A model generated the notes under the pieces. It had not been told where the DNA came from. It did no database searches and saw only the letters and a program-made list of their open reading frames with translations. 64,000 nucleotides of DNA from Ananas comosus (Eukaryota; Streptophyta; Magnoliopsida; Poales; Bromeliaceae): positions 4,417,769 through 4,481,768 of the forward strand of contig NC_033642.1 of assembly GCF_001540865.1 (NCBI RefSeq). The letters are read 5' to 3'. Every line of letters starts with the position of its first letter. Within the stretch, counting starts at the first letter, position 1. The position numbers were made by a program, and so were the translations under genes. This document shows, one piece after another, positions 36,121 to 48,143 of the stretch.

Positions 36121-36133
36121 AAGGAGGGGAGGA
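36121..36133 (+). promoter_or_regulatory. polypurine tract
   Basis: AAGGAGGGGAGGA immediately before the LTR start TGTAAGG, preceded by TTTCGAGGACGAAACTCC, a standard 3' internal end in plant gypsy elements. It primes plus-strand synthesis. Confidence 0.92.
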
Positions 36134-37240
36134 TGTAAGGAAGTGAATTCTCAAAATGCGAGGGTTGCACTTCATCCAGGATCGACTACTTGTCGAGTGG
36201 GTTGACTTCGAAAAGGCCGGAGTGGCATGGAACCCAAAAAGTGCATTGAGATAGAGTCCACGAGAGCAATAGTGCAAAATCTGCACTGGGCAGATTCTGC
36301 TCCGGGGGACTGGTCCCTGGTGGGAGAGACCGGTCCCCGAAGCTGGTGGTTGCCGGGATGCCTGGAGCAACCGGTCTCTGGATTGAGGGAACTGGTCCCC
36401 GAACACGACACCAGCGAGAAAAGCAGAAATTTGGCTAAGTCCTGAAAATCCAGCTCTCGGGGACCGGTCTCTCAGGCAAGGACCGGTCTCCTAGGGACCG
36501 GTCTCTCGGGTTGAGACCGGTTCCCGAACGCGTGCACTCGGGGGAAGCTCTCGGGGACTGGTCCCAGAGGGGAGAGACCAGTCCCTCCGCCCGCGAACAG
36601 CCCAGTGAGGGCAGTGCACAGGGTGGAAAAGTGAGGGATTTTATTGCATTTGTTACATTAGAAGGGGTGTATAGAAGGGGCTGAGCCCTCTCCCCTCTCT
36701 CTCACTTGCACCCTCACTCTCTCTTTCACTCATCTCTCTTTCTCTCTCTAGAAGGAAAAGAAGGAGAAGAAAAAAGAGGAGAAGAAGAGGAAAAAGAAGA
36801 AGAAGATAAGGAAGGAGAAGAAGAATGAGATCAAAGAGGAACTTTTGGACATCTCCCTCTTCCTCCCCTCTTCTCTTTGGTGTAGCTCAAGAGATAAGCT
36901 ACCAAACCCTAGCTTGTAAACTTAGGGTTTTTGTATTTCTAGCTTTAGAAATGGGTCAAATGGACCTTAAGTAAGCTTCAAAGTAGATCAATCCGAGAAA
37001 TCTAGGGTTTGATTGAGTGGTTTGCTATAGGTGCAAACCTAGGGCTCCAAATTGGAGTTTTTGGTAAAGTATGAGATTGATCACATTTGAGGCTTTGTAA
37101 ACCAAATTGTTAGGTAACTAAACGCGGGGGCGAAGTCGGATTTTCGATTTTTCAAGCGGGTCAGGTCCTGTCCGTTCGGCGTCCGCTTGCCGCGCCCGAA
37201 CTGCGCCAAATTGGTAGCGTTTTCGGGGCGGGGCGTGACA
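36134..37240 (+). mobile_element. 3' LTR of the pol element, internally deleted
   Basis: TGTAAGGAAGTGAATTC at 36134 to GGGGCGTGACA at 37240 (1107 bp). Compared with its relative at 59524-62155 it matches from the start to about 37160 (60515 in the relative), then jumps to the last 90 bp, so about 1.5 kb is missing, including the hairpin and the CTCCGGAG box. Six ACCGGT palindromes plus several one-base variants (ACTGGT, ACCAGT) lie at 36308-36585. Confidence 0.85.
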
Positions 37241-39105
37241 GGAATCCTGCAGGGACAGCACATATGCATGTGTTTCTACCTATGAATGATTAGTAGTGGG
37301 GGAAATTATATATGCTTGTTCTTGGTTTAGAGGTTGCATATTAATGTTCTAAAAAGGATTGAGCTACAGATTTTCATGTTAGAGCTCTTAGAACCATGAA
37401 AAAGCTTGGAAAACTTGATGTTGGCAGCATACAAGTATATGTATGTATATATATGTACTTGTGAATTGTATGTTAAGAAGGAATAAAACCTAGGTTCAAT
37501 TGACTTTAAATTCTGAATTAGCATGATTCTAATTACTATATTAAGGGTTGATGTTTACTACCTAAAGGGGGGTTAATTATGAGTTGTTCTGTTTTCTAAA
37601 ACCATAAACTGCCATAGGGAACTTAATAGAAGACTATATGTACGTATAGTGACACTATATATATATATATGGAACTTGGGGTTAAATGCAAAGTTTGAAA
37701 AGATGTGAATATGACTTAAGTTTAATCCCTTTTATTCCTCATTGAAGAAAGGTTTGACGTGCTCGGAAGCCTAAGTTGGTATTTCGACGGACCTACGGCG
37801 CGCTAGTTAAGAGACGCTTCGTTCTAGTTCGTATACATCAAGTCACGAGGACTTGATACTTGTGAGCTCCGAGATATTGGCTTTAGTATTTCGGCATCCC
37901 TACAGGTGGGTGGTGCTATCCGAAATCTTTGAATCCCTTATTATGTCTATGTCGCCTCATTGATCATATTTATATATGAATTGCTTTGTATTCATACATT
38001 ATAGGAAAATTGTCACTATACAGTTAGTAACTGAATAATTGAATTCCTGTCAATGTTAAGAACATATGGATAATAGAATATGGACATAGAACCCTATGAA
38101 TGTGTGAATTTACTGTGGACTATGATAATAGTAAATTTGGTGACATCACGACTAGAGAATTCGTTAGCATCGAGAGTGGAATTGTAAAACTAGCATAAAG
38201 AGCTAGTTAGAGTTAAAGTGTGGCATTGTCATTCATTGGACCCTCTAAATGAGGATCAGATCATACTCACATTAGTCTAATGCTCGAGGAAGGTCGCTCC
38301 TCCTTGGGCGATGAGCTTCGGAGTGGTCATCAAATGGATTAGGAGCTAGCATCTCCCAAGTAGACGGTCCTGTTCGGATGTAGCTTGCGTCTCCCCGATA
38401 GTAGGGATTTGGTTGGTGAGTTATTGTTAACCAAATGGTTAACCAGCTTGATTGGGTAATGATTATTAATAGCATGCATACATCAATTTCCTATGTTATC
38501 TACTGTTTCTTTCAGCTTTGTACATGCATTGTAGTAGTTACATGTTATAGCTGGTTACTATCTATTCTTTCTTCTTGTCTATATATGCCCGAATAGACCT
38601 AGTGGGTGAGTCGGCGAGGTTGGCGGCCGAACCCACTGAAAACTATTAGTAGTTCTCACACCACTAATCATGTAGATCCTAGCGCGAGCGGAGCGGTCGA
38701 GGATCGCGGCAAGAGCCCGGCATCTTAGCTAGTGAACTCCAGAGTATAGTTATACACCCATTTTGGTTTCATGTTGTATATATTTGATGTTAAAGAAACA
38801 TGTAAAAGAATGTATAAATGAGCATGTAAATAACTAAATGTTGTAGTTATTCATGTTTATAGTTTGGTTTAAAGTTTTCAAACATACAGTGAATGCATGT
38901 TTAGCTAGCTTACTTGCACTCGTTCTTGTTGCTTGCCCTCGTGCAAGCCATGTATATTGAAATGTTATCTTGGGAGTTGTTTATTTTTTTATACATGTAC
39001 TATGTTGTTGTTGAGCCTTGGGCGGACAAGGGAGGTGCTGTCTGTTCGGCGTCTGTGTACGGGCCCGGATCGACCAAATTGGTGATAGCGGGACGTGACA
39101 CCCTG

Positions 39106-40441
39106 GCTCTCTGGAAGGTGAGCAAGGTGACCTTGAGTTGTCGCTGATCACTATAGTTATCTCGGTTTCTGTCGGAGAATCATCAGTTTGCTATTTTTGC
39201 ATTGTCGCTCTCAAGGCCTTATATATTTGCTGTAATCTTGGCCCCGGAGAGCTCCTCGGCTATTTTTCTTGCCCTAGACAATGAGCACAGGCTTCGCTAC
39301 ATTGAGACCTATCCACTGGTGCCCTTAGTTGGTCTCGGAGACGCGTGGTGTTCTCTATCGGCCCTAGTGATTGTGTATTTTAGCTTATATTGTGATATAT
39401 CTCTTGCTTAGGGGCCTCCTTGGAATTTTAACAGCAGAGGCTGTTTTGGGCAGCGTGATGCCACTTGATGTGACCCTCTGGACTAGTTGTCCGAGCTTCC
39501 GATGCCCTCGCTGAATCAAATTTAATTTTTGAAGCATTTTCCGACAAAATCATCAGCGAAACGCGGTGACCATTGTGGGCCCCACTTGTTAGTAGTGTTA
39601 TCACCCCAGGTTTGTCGTGGAGCCTCATTGGCTGGTTACATTCGCTATCTTGAGTTTCTGAAGACAACGAGTGAGCGACGGAGGGTTTCAATGCCAAAAA
39701 CAACATTTTCGAAAATTCGGAATGGCATTAAGTACATTGTGGTGTATTTGTATTTCTTGGGCTTGTGTTTGTTGTTTGAACATGAAAGTTGGTGCGTTTC
39801 GATACAGCGGGTGACTAGATTTGTACTATGGTTCCTTTCGAAACACTCTGTGGCAATCGAAAGTGTTTCGGTGGACTTTTTGGAACTCTCGACAGTTCTG
39901 AGGTTGTGGGTTTAGTGTTTTGAAGTCGACTTAGGGGATCTTGACTTGGTGGATCTTTCGGTCTAGTTGATGTCCCAACATGCCTTGAGCATTAGACGCT
40001 GCGACGATGATAGGTTGGTGCTTCGATCCGGAGTTGATACAGTGGTTTTAGCTTGGTGATGTTCTTCCCTCACTCTTTGTTGTTGTTTTGCATACTATTG
40101 ATTAGCATTTACTACTAGACTTCTGATTTATTTACTCTACTTCTACTCATTCACATATTTGTAGTAAAGAGGTGTTTGGTTGTTGCATGATCTTTATCTG
40201 AGAGACCTGTTTGGTTGGTGTTGATTGGTTCGTTGATCTAGTGATCTAGTTTGGACAGGTGTTGTTTATTGACATACTCTTGGCTATTTGCCGTCTTGAT
40301 TGACTATTGAGTATTTCGCGTTGATCGTCGCAGCTTAGGTAGCATATCACGTACACCAATGGTTTGGTCACCGTGTGGGTGTTCTTTTTCAAAAAAGTGG
40401 TCATTACTTTGACCCGTTGGCCCTTGCAAGGTGCTAGCTGG
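39106..40441. other. unassigned sequence
   Basis: Mixed composition, no frame with recognisable domains. It continues the flank seen at 27025-27508. It may be old retroelement sequence, but no end motifs were found. Confidence 0.4.
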
Positions 40442-41798
40442 TGTAATATACCGAACTTTTATAGTCATGAAGTTTCGATGGATGTTAGAAGCTAATGGAA
40501 TTGTTCCAGTGAAGATCGGGAACGTACGAGTGTTTTCGATATGCGTTGGGCGTGGAAACGGAACTCGAAAAGCTATGATTGGACTTTGCCCGGAATCCAG
40601 CAAAGCGTGGATGAAATAATGGTCTAAATGCGCTGAAAATGTGTTTTGGGCGTCTCGGTGTGATATGTGATAAATCGGAGGACCCGGGAGCGAAAACGAG
40701 CGAAAACGGACCAAAGGCTAAAATTGCTGAAGTTGCTGATTTTCGGGTTGTCTGGACCTACGGGGTCCGGACCCTGGCTTCAAGGTCCGAACCTCGAGAG
40801 TGAGAAATGCCCAGTGAAGGCTGATGGCAGTTTGGTAATTAAGGGGAGGTTGACTTATAAAAGGAAGCTTCTCCTTCCTTCTTCTTCTTCTTCCCAGCCA
40901 AACACCAACACACACACATAGTGGTAGAGAGAGAGACTCTATCTCTAGATTTTTTCCTTCTCTCTCTAGATCTCTTTCCCAAAATTGGAGGCTTGGTGGA
41001 GAAGGAGCTTGGGAACGCATTGGGAGCAACGGTTCGAGTCTTTGTGCACCCGGTGGAGCGGCGTGCTTTCGACTCGGCGTTCGCATTTTGGTAAGAGTTT
41101 AGGATTTGGTTAAATCTTTCATGAATGATATTCTAGTAGTTTCTAGAATATTCTAAGTATGTTACTCCATATGTTTTTGGGGTATATGAGGGATATATGA
41201 AAGCTAGGGCTTGAAATGGGGTTTTGGGATTTTTAGGGTTTTGATCTAATTGAACCCTATTATCCTCTAATTGAAGGTTAGAGATGAGCCCTTGAAGACC
41301 CTAGGTTGCGGATTGGCCAGCGTTCGATGATCAATTTCAAGTTCAAGCCGAACCGAACAACGAGTGCCGCGGGAGCCCGATTGCAAGTGTCGACAAGCAA
41401 TCGGAGAGCCTTACGAGGTGGGTTGTGCTCCACCGAAGCGATTAGGTCGCTTCCATGCCAAAGTGAAGTGTGTTTCGTTATCGATGCATGTAGTGGTAGT
41501 TAATTGCCAAGTAAAAGAATGCATAAGATAAAGTGACTGCATGAGCTAAATGCTAAATGAATGTATAAGATATATGCTAATAATGAATGCTGATAGAGAT
41601 GCTAATTGTGAATGAACATGCATGATAAAGAAACTAATTGTGATATATTGACTACCATTTCGATAAGAACATAGATATGTGCAAGAGATGCTAGAGAATA
41701 CATGCATGTTGATATCTTGTGAACATATGCTAGATTCATATGAAGGTTGAACTTGAGTCGACGAACTCTAAGTATAGTAGAGAACTCGACAAGTGTGG
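40442..41798 (+). mobile_element. outer LTR (type C), left part
   Basis: Starts TGTAATATACCGAAC at 40442. Carries the palindrome GGTCCGGACC near 40766 where related LTRs have ACCGGT arrays, a TATA box CTTATAAAAGG at about 40853-40863, CT-rich leader 40868-40980 and the block 41290-41470 shared with 3790-3990. It is interrupted at 41799 by the minus-strand LTR unit; after TGTGG at 56398-56402 it appears to continue at 56403-56704. Confidence 0.75.
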
Positions 41799-42632
41799 TG
41801 TCACAACCCGCGACCACCCGCCTATTTGGCCGAGTCGCGACGCCGCCGACAAACCGCCGAACGGACAGGGTTTCCCCTGTACACGGACAAAGTCTCCCCT
41901 GTACATTCAAGGCGTCGCAACCTGTACAATACAAAGAGTTCCAACCAGGAACAGTATTCAAGCAAGGATTACATAAGGAAGTATCGAAAACATAAACACC
42001 TAGATCACATTCATTCATTTTTACATCACATTTTTCTTTTTTATATTTAACTTCCAAATTACAATCTAGATATTACAATTTACACAACTTGCTTCTTTTC
42101 ATTCTTCTCATCCCTAAGCAAAGCCGACTCAGGGTATTGCTATCTCTGGTCTCGGTGGTAGGGCGCTAACTACGGAGCTACGCCCTCGCCTTGCGCCACC
42201 GCGCCGCTCACGTGCGACCTGTAACACCCCAAAACAACGTGGGGTGAGAACCAACTCCATGGTTCCCAGTGGGTACAGCGACCCAAGGGAAAAGCTCGAT
42301 CAATATGTCCAAGGGAGGCGCTGCAACATGTTAGTCCAATAGATATCCACAAATAATATTTATGCAAATATTAAATACATGTTCATGCCTCACAAATGCA
42401 ATATGTAAATCATGCAAGTAGATTTATTGATTCTACTCTCTATTATTTACCATTCTTTATATTATTAGCAATCCTTTATTACTTAGTCATTCTTTACTTT
42501 TAGTCATTCTTTATTCTTAACCACACGATGGTCCTTTGCCAATGCTCTTCTAAGGTCACTCTTACCTTAGCCAACTATGCCAATTATCATGATCAAGACC
42601 CAATCCTCTCGGCTAACCCGTAGGTTTCGCCT

Positions 42633-42906
42633 CAAATCTCTGCTATCGGGGAGATACCCGCTACAACCCGACGGGACCGTTCTTTGGGAAGATACTCGCT
42701 ACAACCTAGTGAACCAACACTTACCAACCCAAATCCCTACTATCGGGGAGAATTCCGCTACAACCCGACGGGACCGTACTCTGAGGAGATACCAGCTACA
42801 ATCCAGTGAACCAAAACTACCAACCCAAATCCCTACTATCGGGGAGATACCCGCTACAACCCGACGGGACCGTCCTCTGGGGAGATACCCGCTACAACCC
42901 AGTGAT
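42633..42906. repeat. 96-97 bp minisatellite inside the LTR
   Basis: Three units starting CAAATC(C/T)CTRCTATCGGGGAG at 42633, 42730 and 42826, each holding two sub-motifs GGAGATACCCGCTACAACC. The equivalent places at about 43460-43625 and 53050-53222 have two units, so the copy number varies. Confidence 0.85.
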
Positions 42907-43154
42907 GACAACTTCGGAGCTCATCGCCCGAGAGGGAGCTACCACCCTCGAGCAAGGACTAACAGGTGAGTATGATCTATGATCAAATCCATAATCTTGA
43001 GGATGTCAAGTTCAATCCATTCCTTAACTATAAGGATGCCATGTCACATACGTCATTTTCTTGCATTCTTTACTTTCATGATGCCACACACACAAAGTGT
43101 TTTTTTAACTCTTATTATGCCTTCATTGTCTTTTTAATGCCATACACACACTAA

Positions 43155-43357
43155 GGCTGCGTTTGGTTCAGGTATATGTAAGAACTGCTTGTTCCAGGGA
43201 TAGGTACAAGTTCAGGTATAAGCAGGAACTAGACCAATTTTACGTTTGGATGAAAATTGAGTTGTTCCTAGGAATAAGATAAATAGCGTTTGGATGGTTA
43301 AATTGGAACAAAAGGAATAAAAGTTATAATTTGAAATTAACATTATATTATCTAATN
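43155..43357. mobile_element. MITE left part, cut at an assembly N
   Basis: Begins GGCTGCGTTTGGTTC after TAA and is identical to the start of the element at 53475-54588, then stops at the N at 43357 exactly where the A/T-only core begins in the other copy. Confidence 0.8.
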
Positions 43358-45713
43358 TCCTTTGCCAATGCTCTTCTACGGTCACGCTTACCTTAGCCAA
43401 CTATGCCAATTATCATGATCAAGACCCAATCCTCTCGGCTAACCCGTAGGTTTCGCCTCAAATCCCTGCTATCGGGGAGATACCCGCTACAACCCGACGG
43501 GACCGTACTCTGGGGAGATATCCGCTACAACCCAGTGAACCAAAACTCACCAACCCAAATCCCTACTATCGAGGAGATACCCGGTACAACCCAACGGGAC
43601 CGTCCTCTGGGGAGATACCCGCTACAACCCAATGATGACAACTCCGGAGCTCATCGCCCGAGGGGGAGCTACCACCCTCGAGCAAGGACTAACAGGTGAG
43701 TATGATCCATGATCAAATCCATAATCTTGAGGATGTCAAGTTTAATCCATTCCTTAACTATAAGGATGCCATGTCACATACGTCATTTTCTTGCATTCTT
43801 CACTTTCATGATGCCACACACACTAAGTGTTTTTTAAACTCTTATTATGCCTTCATTGTCTTTTTAATGCCATACACACACTAAGTGTTCGTACTTTCCA
43901 ATGTCAAGTTCTTTACTCTATTTGAATTATCGTCCCAAATGCACATTCATATGAATCTACCATATTCTCACATTATGTCAACATACAAGTGTTCTTCAAC
44001 ATTTCCTACACATGTTTGCATTCTTATCAAAATAGTAATCATTATACATTTGGCACATAACTCATACATTCTTTATTAGTATATATCTATGCATTCATTT
44101 CTAAAACATACATTGTCATTCAAGATAGTCAGTACTTAGCATCTCATGCTTTCTTTAACCTCTACCATATGCATTCTTAATTAACATAAATCTCATTATT
44201 TATTTCATTTCATTGGTAGGTAATCTCAACTACATAATATGTTTCAAGCATTCATATTATCATGTAAGCTTACCAATAAAACTATATGCATCAATGATAA
44301 ACATTTATCTTAGACATACAGGCGACCTAGTCGCTTCGGTAAACACAACCCACCTGTTATCGCATTCCGATTGCTTGTCGACACTTGCAATCGGCCTCCC
44401 GCGGCACCCGTAACCCGGTTCGGCCCGGACTCTCGCGCGACAACCCGAACGGCCTCCAATCCACGATCCGGAAATTAAAGGTCTTCGGTTATGCGCCACG
44501 GTGTTTCAAATCCGTTTTCATGATTTTACGACGTCGCCTCGGCCCTCCCGGCGGAAACGAAGCCTAACGTCCGTTTCTTTAATAACTTCGCAACGGCTCG
44601 ACGGATTGCCGAATTGACTTCCCCAACGCGTTCGTTTACCTAGCAATTAGGTTTACGGATGGTCAAATGAGATCAAACCCTACAATTTTACAAAACTCCA
44701 TTTTGGAGCCCTAGGTTACAACTATGCAAGAAATCATCATTTTGGAACCTGATTCAAGCATTAATCTTCTAATTAGCATCTAAGAATGCTACTAAATCCA
44801 TCTTTAGAGCTTAAATGCAAAACCCTAGAGTTCTACCATTATAAACCTAGCCTCTACACATGCTTCAATTAACCCAAATTAAATGGATTTAACATGCTAA
44901 TCAACCCATTAGAGGCTATTAGAACACTAGGAATTAAGGATTAAGCCAAATCCCAAGAGCTTACCCAAATGTGAACACTGCGACGAAAACAAGCCGCTCC
45001 AACGGGCGCACGAAAGCTCGATCCGTCGCCTCCAACGCGTTCGCAAGCTCGTTCTCTGCCAATGCCGCGAATTTGGGAGAGGGATCTAGAGAGATGAGAG
45101 AGATATTTAGAGAGAAGTGGAGCTTTCTCTCTCCCTCACCATGGTCGCATGGTGCTTGGATGGTGGCCGGCTGTGTGGAGAAGAAAAGAAGCCAATGCTT
45201 CTTATAATTACACCCCAAATACTATTCACATTCAGGCTGTTTAGCAGTTAGGTCCCGACGGAGCCCTTCTGATTGTCCGTTTGAGCTCAAATTTGACAGG
45301 CATGTTCGGTTTTACTTAACTTAACAAAGTAGTGATCACTCTTCCAGTTTCGACCCCGTTTGGTTACCGAAAGCTGTACCGAATTGTAATCTTTAACAGA
45401 TAGCTGTGGGATTTTATTTTCTACCTTCCGGGTGTCAGAATGGCATGAAACTTTAAACCTAGCCTCATAAAAATAATTCTGACATCTCCGCCAATTTTTA
45501 TAATTTTCTGAGACTGCGCATTTTCTGCTAATTTATCTGTCCCGTTTCCAACAGAAAATTCTAAATCTTCTGTTTTAATTCCGATTTCGGCACAAGTCAC
45601 TTATGACTTATGTGTTACTTCTCTAAATCCAATAAAAATAATTTTTCACACTATTTTTATTTATTTTTTTATTTTAATACCAAAATCTGGTATGTTACAT
45701 TCTCCACCTCTTA

Positions 45714-45738
45714 AAAAGAACTTCGTCCGCGAAATTCA
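45714..45738 (-). promoter_or_regulatory. polypurine tract
   Basis: On the minus strand CGCGGACGAAGTTC, then TTTTTAAGAGGTGGAGAA, directly before TGTAACATACC of the LTR. Marks the 3' end of an internal domain. Confidence 0.8.
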
Positions 45739-47639
45739 AACCACGCCTCAATTTAACTCCTTGAGCAATTGAGGATACCAACTCATTCTCACACTCCAGA
45801 GCGGCTTTATACCATCGTGGTTCCCGAAGCGTCTCATACTGAAGGACGTCGGTTCAATCCTCGACACATTTGCAAAGTGTGATACAAAAATGCATCACGG
45901 GTCTTGCAAGTCACAGTGGCAGCGCAAGTTGGTGCTCGACGACTCTACGCGCTCCCACGCCACTCGCCATTCGTTATGCAAAGAACTCTTCTTTGCATTC
46001 ATCTTTTCTTTAGGAATTACATGCCGACTCGATTACCGACATTGCTTAGAAGCAATATCACCGGTGCATCGCTTCACTGTGAGAGCTCCAATCTCAACCG
46101 AATCTTGCTCTACTACGAGATGGCACACTCCGGCACATCTCAATCCTCAAGAGAGCTTTACGTCATTTCTCGCGTGGCTATCCAATACTCAAGTGTCTCA
46201 ATGAGACCACTTACTTTCTGTTTTCATTGCCATGACCAACCAATTCGTTCTTACAACGAATTAATACGAGCCCTCTGTTCGCTAATACAAGCCAAACTCA
46301 TCCACAGAGTTATCGGCCATAACGCTTACTTTGGTTTTCATAAGTGGACCGAAGGCCACCGATTCTACGTAGGCCTACCGCCTATCCCGTCTCCATACCC
46401 GTACCGTCTCTCGCTCTCAAGCGCAGACCCAATCATAATCGGGCGAAATTCTCATTTAGGAATTCGCACACACTCCAATCAGGAGCAACCAGGAGCCCAA
46501 ACCACTATAAATCCTCGGGTTGGGTCACAACCGAACTCTCGGTATATCCTCGATCTCAAAATCCAACACGTGGCACTCCACGCTCCCGGGTCTAAGCTCG
46601 GACTACCGCCCTGACCAAAACTCCGCCCTACCAGTAGGTACCGGGCCGCTGTCTCTCACAGCTGACTGCGCCTACCCGAAGGGCCCAGGCTCCACAGTCC
46701 ACCAGTGGTCCAGGCACGGGTCGTCCCCAAGCATTACCCGTCGTCGTCGTCCTACACGACATACTCTATCGAGTCACGCGTACCACTCTCGGCTCCTAAG
46801 CACCTAGTGCGAGCCACCAACCCTACAAGTGATCCATGGCCCGCTTCACACTTGGCAATGCTAAAGTGCTATTGCCAACACACTCACTCGGTTGAATCAA
46901 TCCGCACTCTATGAGTACCTATACTCGAACGTCATACGCCTCTATAGCGCTTCACACTAAGTCAAGCATCAGGCAACCATGCCTATGCACGCTGATCGCA
47001 CGAGCACTACTCACCCACCTGAATTCGAGGTACCACTAGGCCTCACATGCCCGTATTCGGCAACTAATCGGCCATTCTCTCAACAGTGATCTCACTTTCA
47101 CTGTTCGATCTACCGGAACGATATCTTTACTACTCGGGCTACTTGGGTATTCTCAAGCATCTTGGCTCAACTCTCGCAATCTCCTATCCATTGCCTTGAG
47201 AGTCGGTCAACCATCTCCACATTTACCCCGAGTCTCATCATTCGGTTATCACTAGCAACTTGCTAGTGCCATCTAGCTCTTTACTTGCACCGGTAGGTGC
47301 TACACCTTCACCGCATAAGCATACTCGGGCATTTACACTTACCCGTCCACTTGGTCCCTACTACTCTGACGTATCAACGGTAGTAAGTGACCGCATGATA
47401 AATGCATGCAAGGTTCCTCGACCAGGGTCGCGTACTCATGGCCACTCAGTGCCCACCGCGAACCCTCCGGTCGCCACATTCTCATCACTCACTCTCCAGA
47501 CCGTGCTGTAGGTGACGTGCCCACAAGCTGTCTCGGAGAAGAAGAGGCCATCGCCAACGTCAAGGCTTGGCTCACGCCCACACGAATGCATATCTCATCA
47601 CGCAGCACACCCCGCCGCGCCTAGTGAGAACTCTTGCAG
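45739..47639. other. unassigned, relatively GC-rich internal sequence
   Basis: It lies just inside the polypurine tract at 45714, where the end of pol would be expected on the minus strand, but no integrase or chromodomain motif is seen in any frame. A plus-strand frame at 45904-46614 (236 codons) has no recognisable domain and a composition that does not look like a protein; I take it as chance. The region may be decayed pol or an element-specific 3' non-coding region. Confidence 0.4.
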
Positions 47640-48143
47640 TCCCGTATCTTGGAGAAGTTAACGAAGACACCTCCAAGGTTCGGGATTGCAATTGCACTCG
47701 AGAATGTACACTGCCCAAATTGGGCAAATCTCGCGGTGGGGGACCGGTCTCTCCGACCTAAGACCGGTCTCCGAGAGCTCCACCCGCGGACTGCGCAGCT
47801 TGCGCATGATGCAACCGGTCTCACCTGGTGCAACCGGTCTCGAGAGACCGGTCTTTCCCTGTTGGGACCGGTCTCCGAGAGCTGGTCTTCTAGGACTTAG
47901 CCGATTTTCCACTCTGCTCGATGCCTACGCACACGGAGACCGGTCTCTACCTCTTGGGACCGGTCTCCGAGAGCTAAAAACCTGCAGTTTGGCAGATTTT
48001 GATTCCCACGCTCTCGAAGATACCCAAATAATGCACTTTTGCATTATTTGACGCCTTCGGCCTTTCCGAAACGTACCAACCTCGCACTCTGGTCAATTTG
48101 ACCAAGGTTCGATATTTATTTACCGTGTTTTCGGTACGTTACA
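47640..48143 (-). mobile_element. LTR fragment, 5' part only (minus strand)
   Basis: Ends TCGGTACGTTACA at 48143; on the minus strand it starts TGTAACGTACCGA and resembles the start of the LTR at 8125 (shared AAATAAATATCGAAC and GGTCAAATTGACC). Eight ACCGGT palindromes lie at 47741-47965. The remaining 2 kb of the LTR are missing to the left. Confidence 0.75.

Larger units (their letters stand above)
28304..37240 (+). mobile_element. Ty3/gypsy chromovirus, 5'-truncated, with nested LTRs
   Basis: Contains pol from early reverse transcriptase to the chromodomain, a polypurine tract and a 3' LTR. The 5' LTR, primer site, gag and protease are missing: the left edge (28300-28306) falls within reverse transcriptase and abuts LTR-type sequence. 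The integrase is split by a 5.09-kb insertion (29841-34930). The chromodomain and the polypurine tract reading AAGGAGGGGAGGA before TGTAA point to a Tekay/Del-like chromovirus. Confidence 0.8.
27509..39100 (+). mobile_element. LTR (type B copy 1) enlarged by nested insertions
   Basis: Starts TGTAATATGTCGATT at 27509 and ends GGGACGTGACA at 39100. Flanked by CCCCG (27504-27508) and CCCTG (39101-39105), a 5-bp duplication with one mismatch. Its own sequence is 27509-28303 and 37241-39100; both parts align with the copy at 58965-64000 (for example the block around 37750-37930 with 63000-63190). Between them lies the pol element. It carries one GTACCGGTAC site near 27741 and a short hairpin AACTATTAGTAGTT at 38641-38654. 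Confidence 0.75.
41799..45713 (-). mobile_element. LTR (type C, minus strand), contains an assembly junction
   Basis: Plus-strand TGTCACAACCCGCGACC at 41799 to TGGTATGTTACA at 45713. The left flank TGTGG (41794-41798) matches TGTGG at 56398-56402. A polypurine tract follows at 45714, so this is a 3' LTR. Hairpin GAACCAACTCCATGGTTC is at 42248-42265. The single N at 43357 joins a contig that includes the start of a MITE (43155-43356) to one that repeats 42532-43154 in slightly different form and lacks the MITE, so the true length is uncertain. Confidence 0.8.

Noticed and set aside
42577..42969. 130-codon frame with Ile-Pro-Thr repeats (also 43403-43699)
   Set aside because: It is the minisatellite read in one frame; 97 bp is not a multiple of three and the frame survives only by chance indels.
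45904..46614. 236-codon plus-strand frame
   Set aside because: No recognisable motif, unusual composition and no supporting signals; it lies on the strand opposite to the element it is in.
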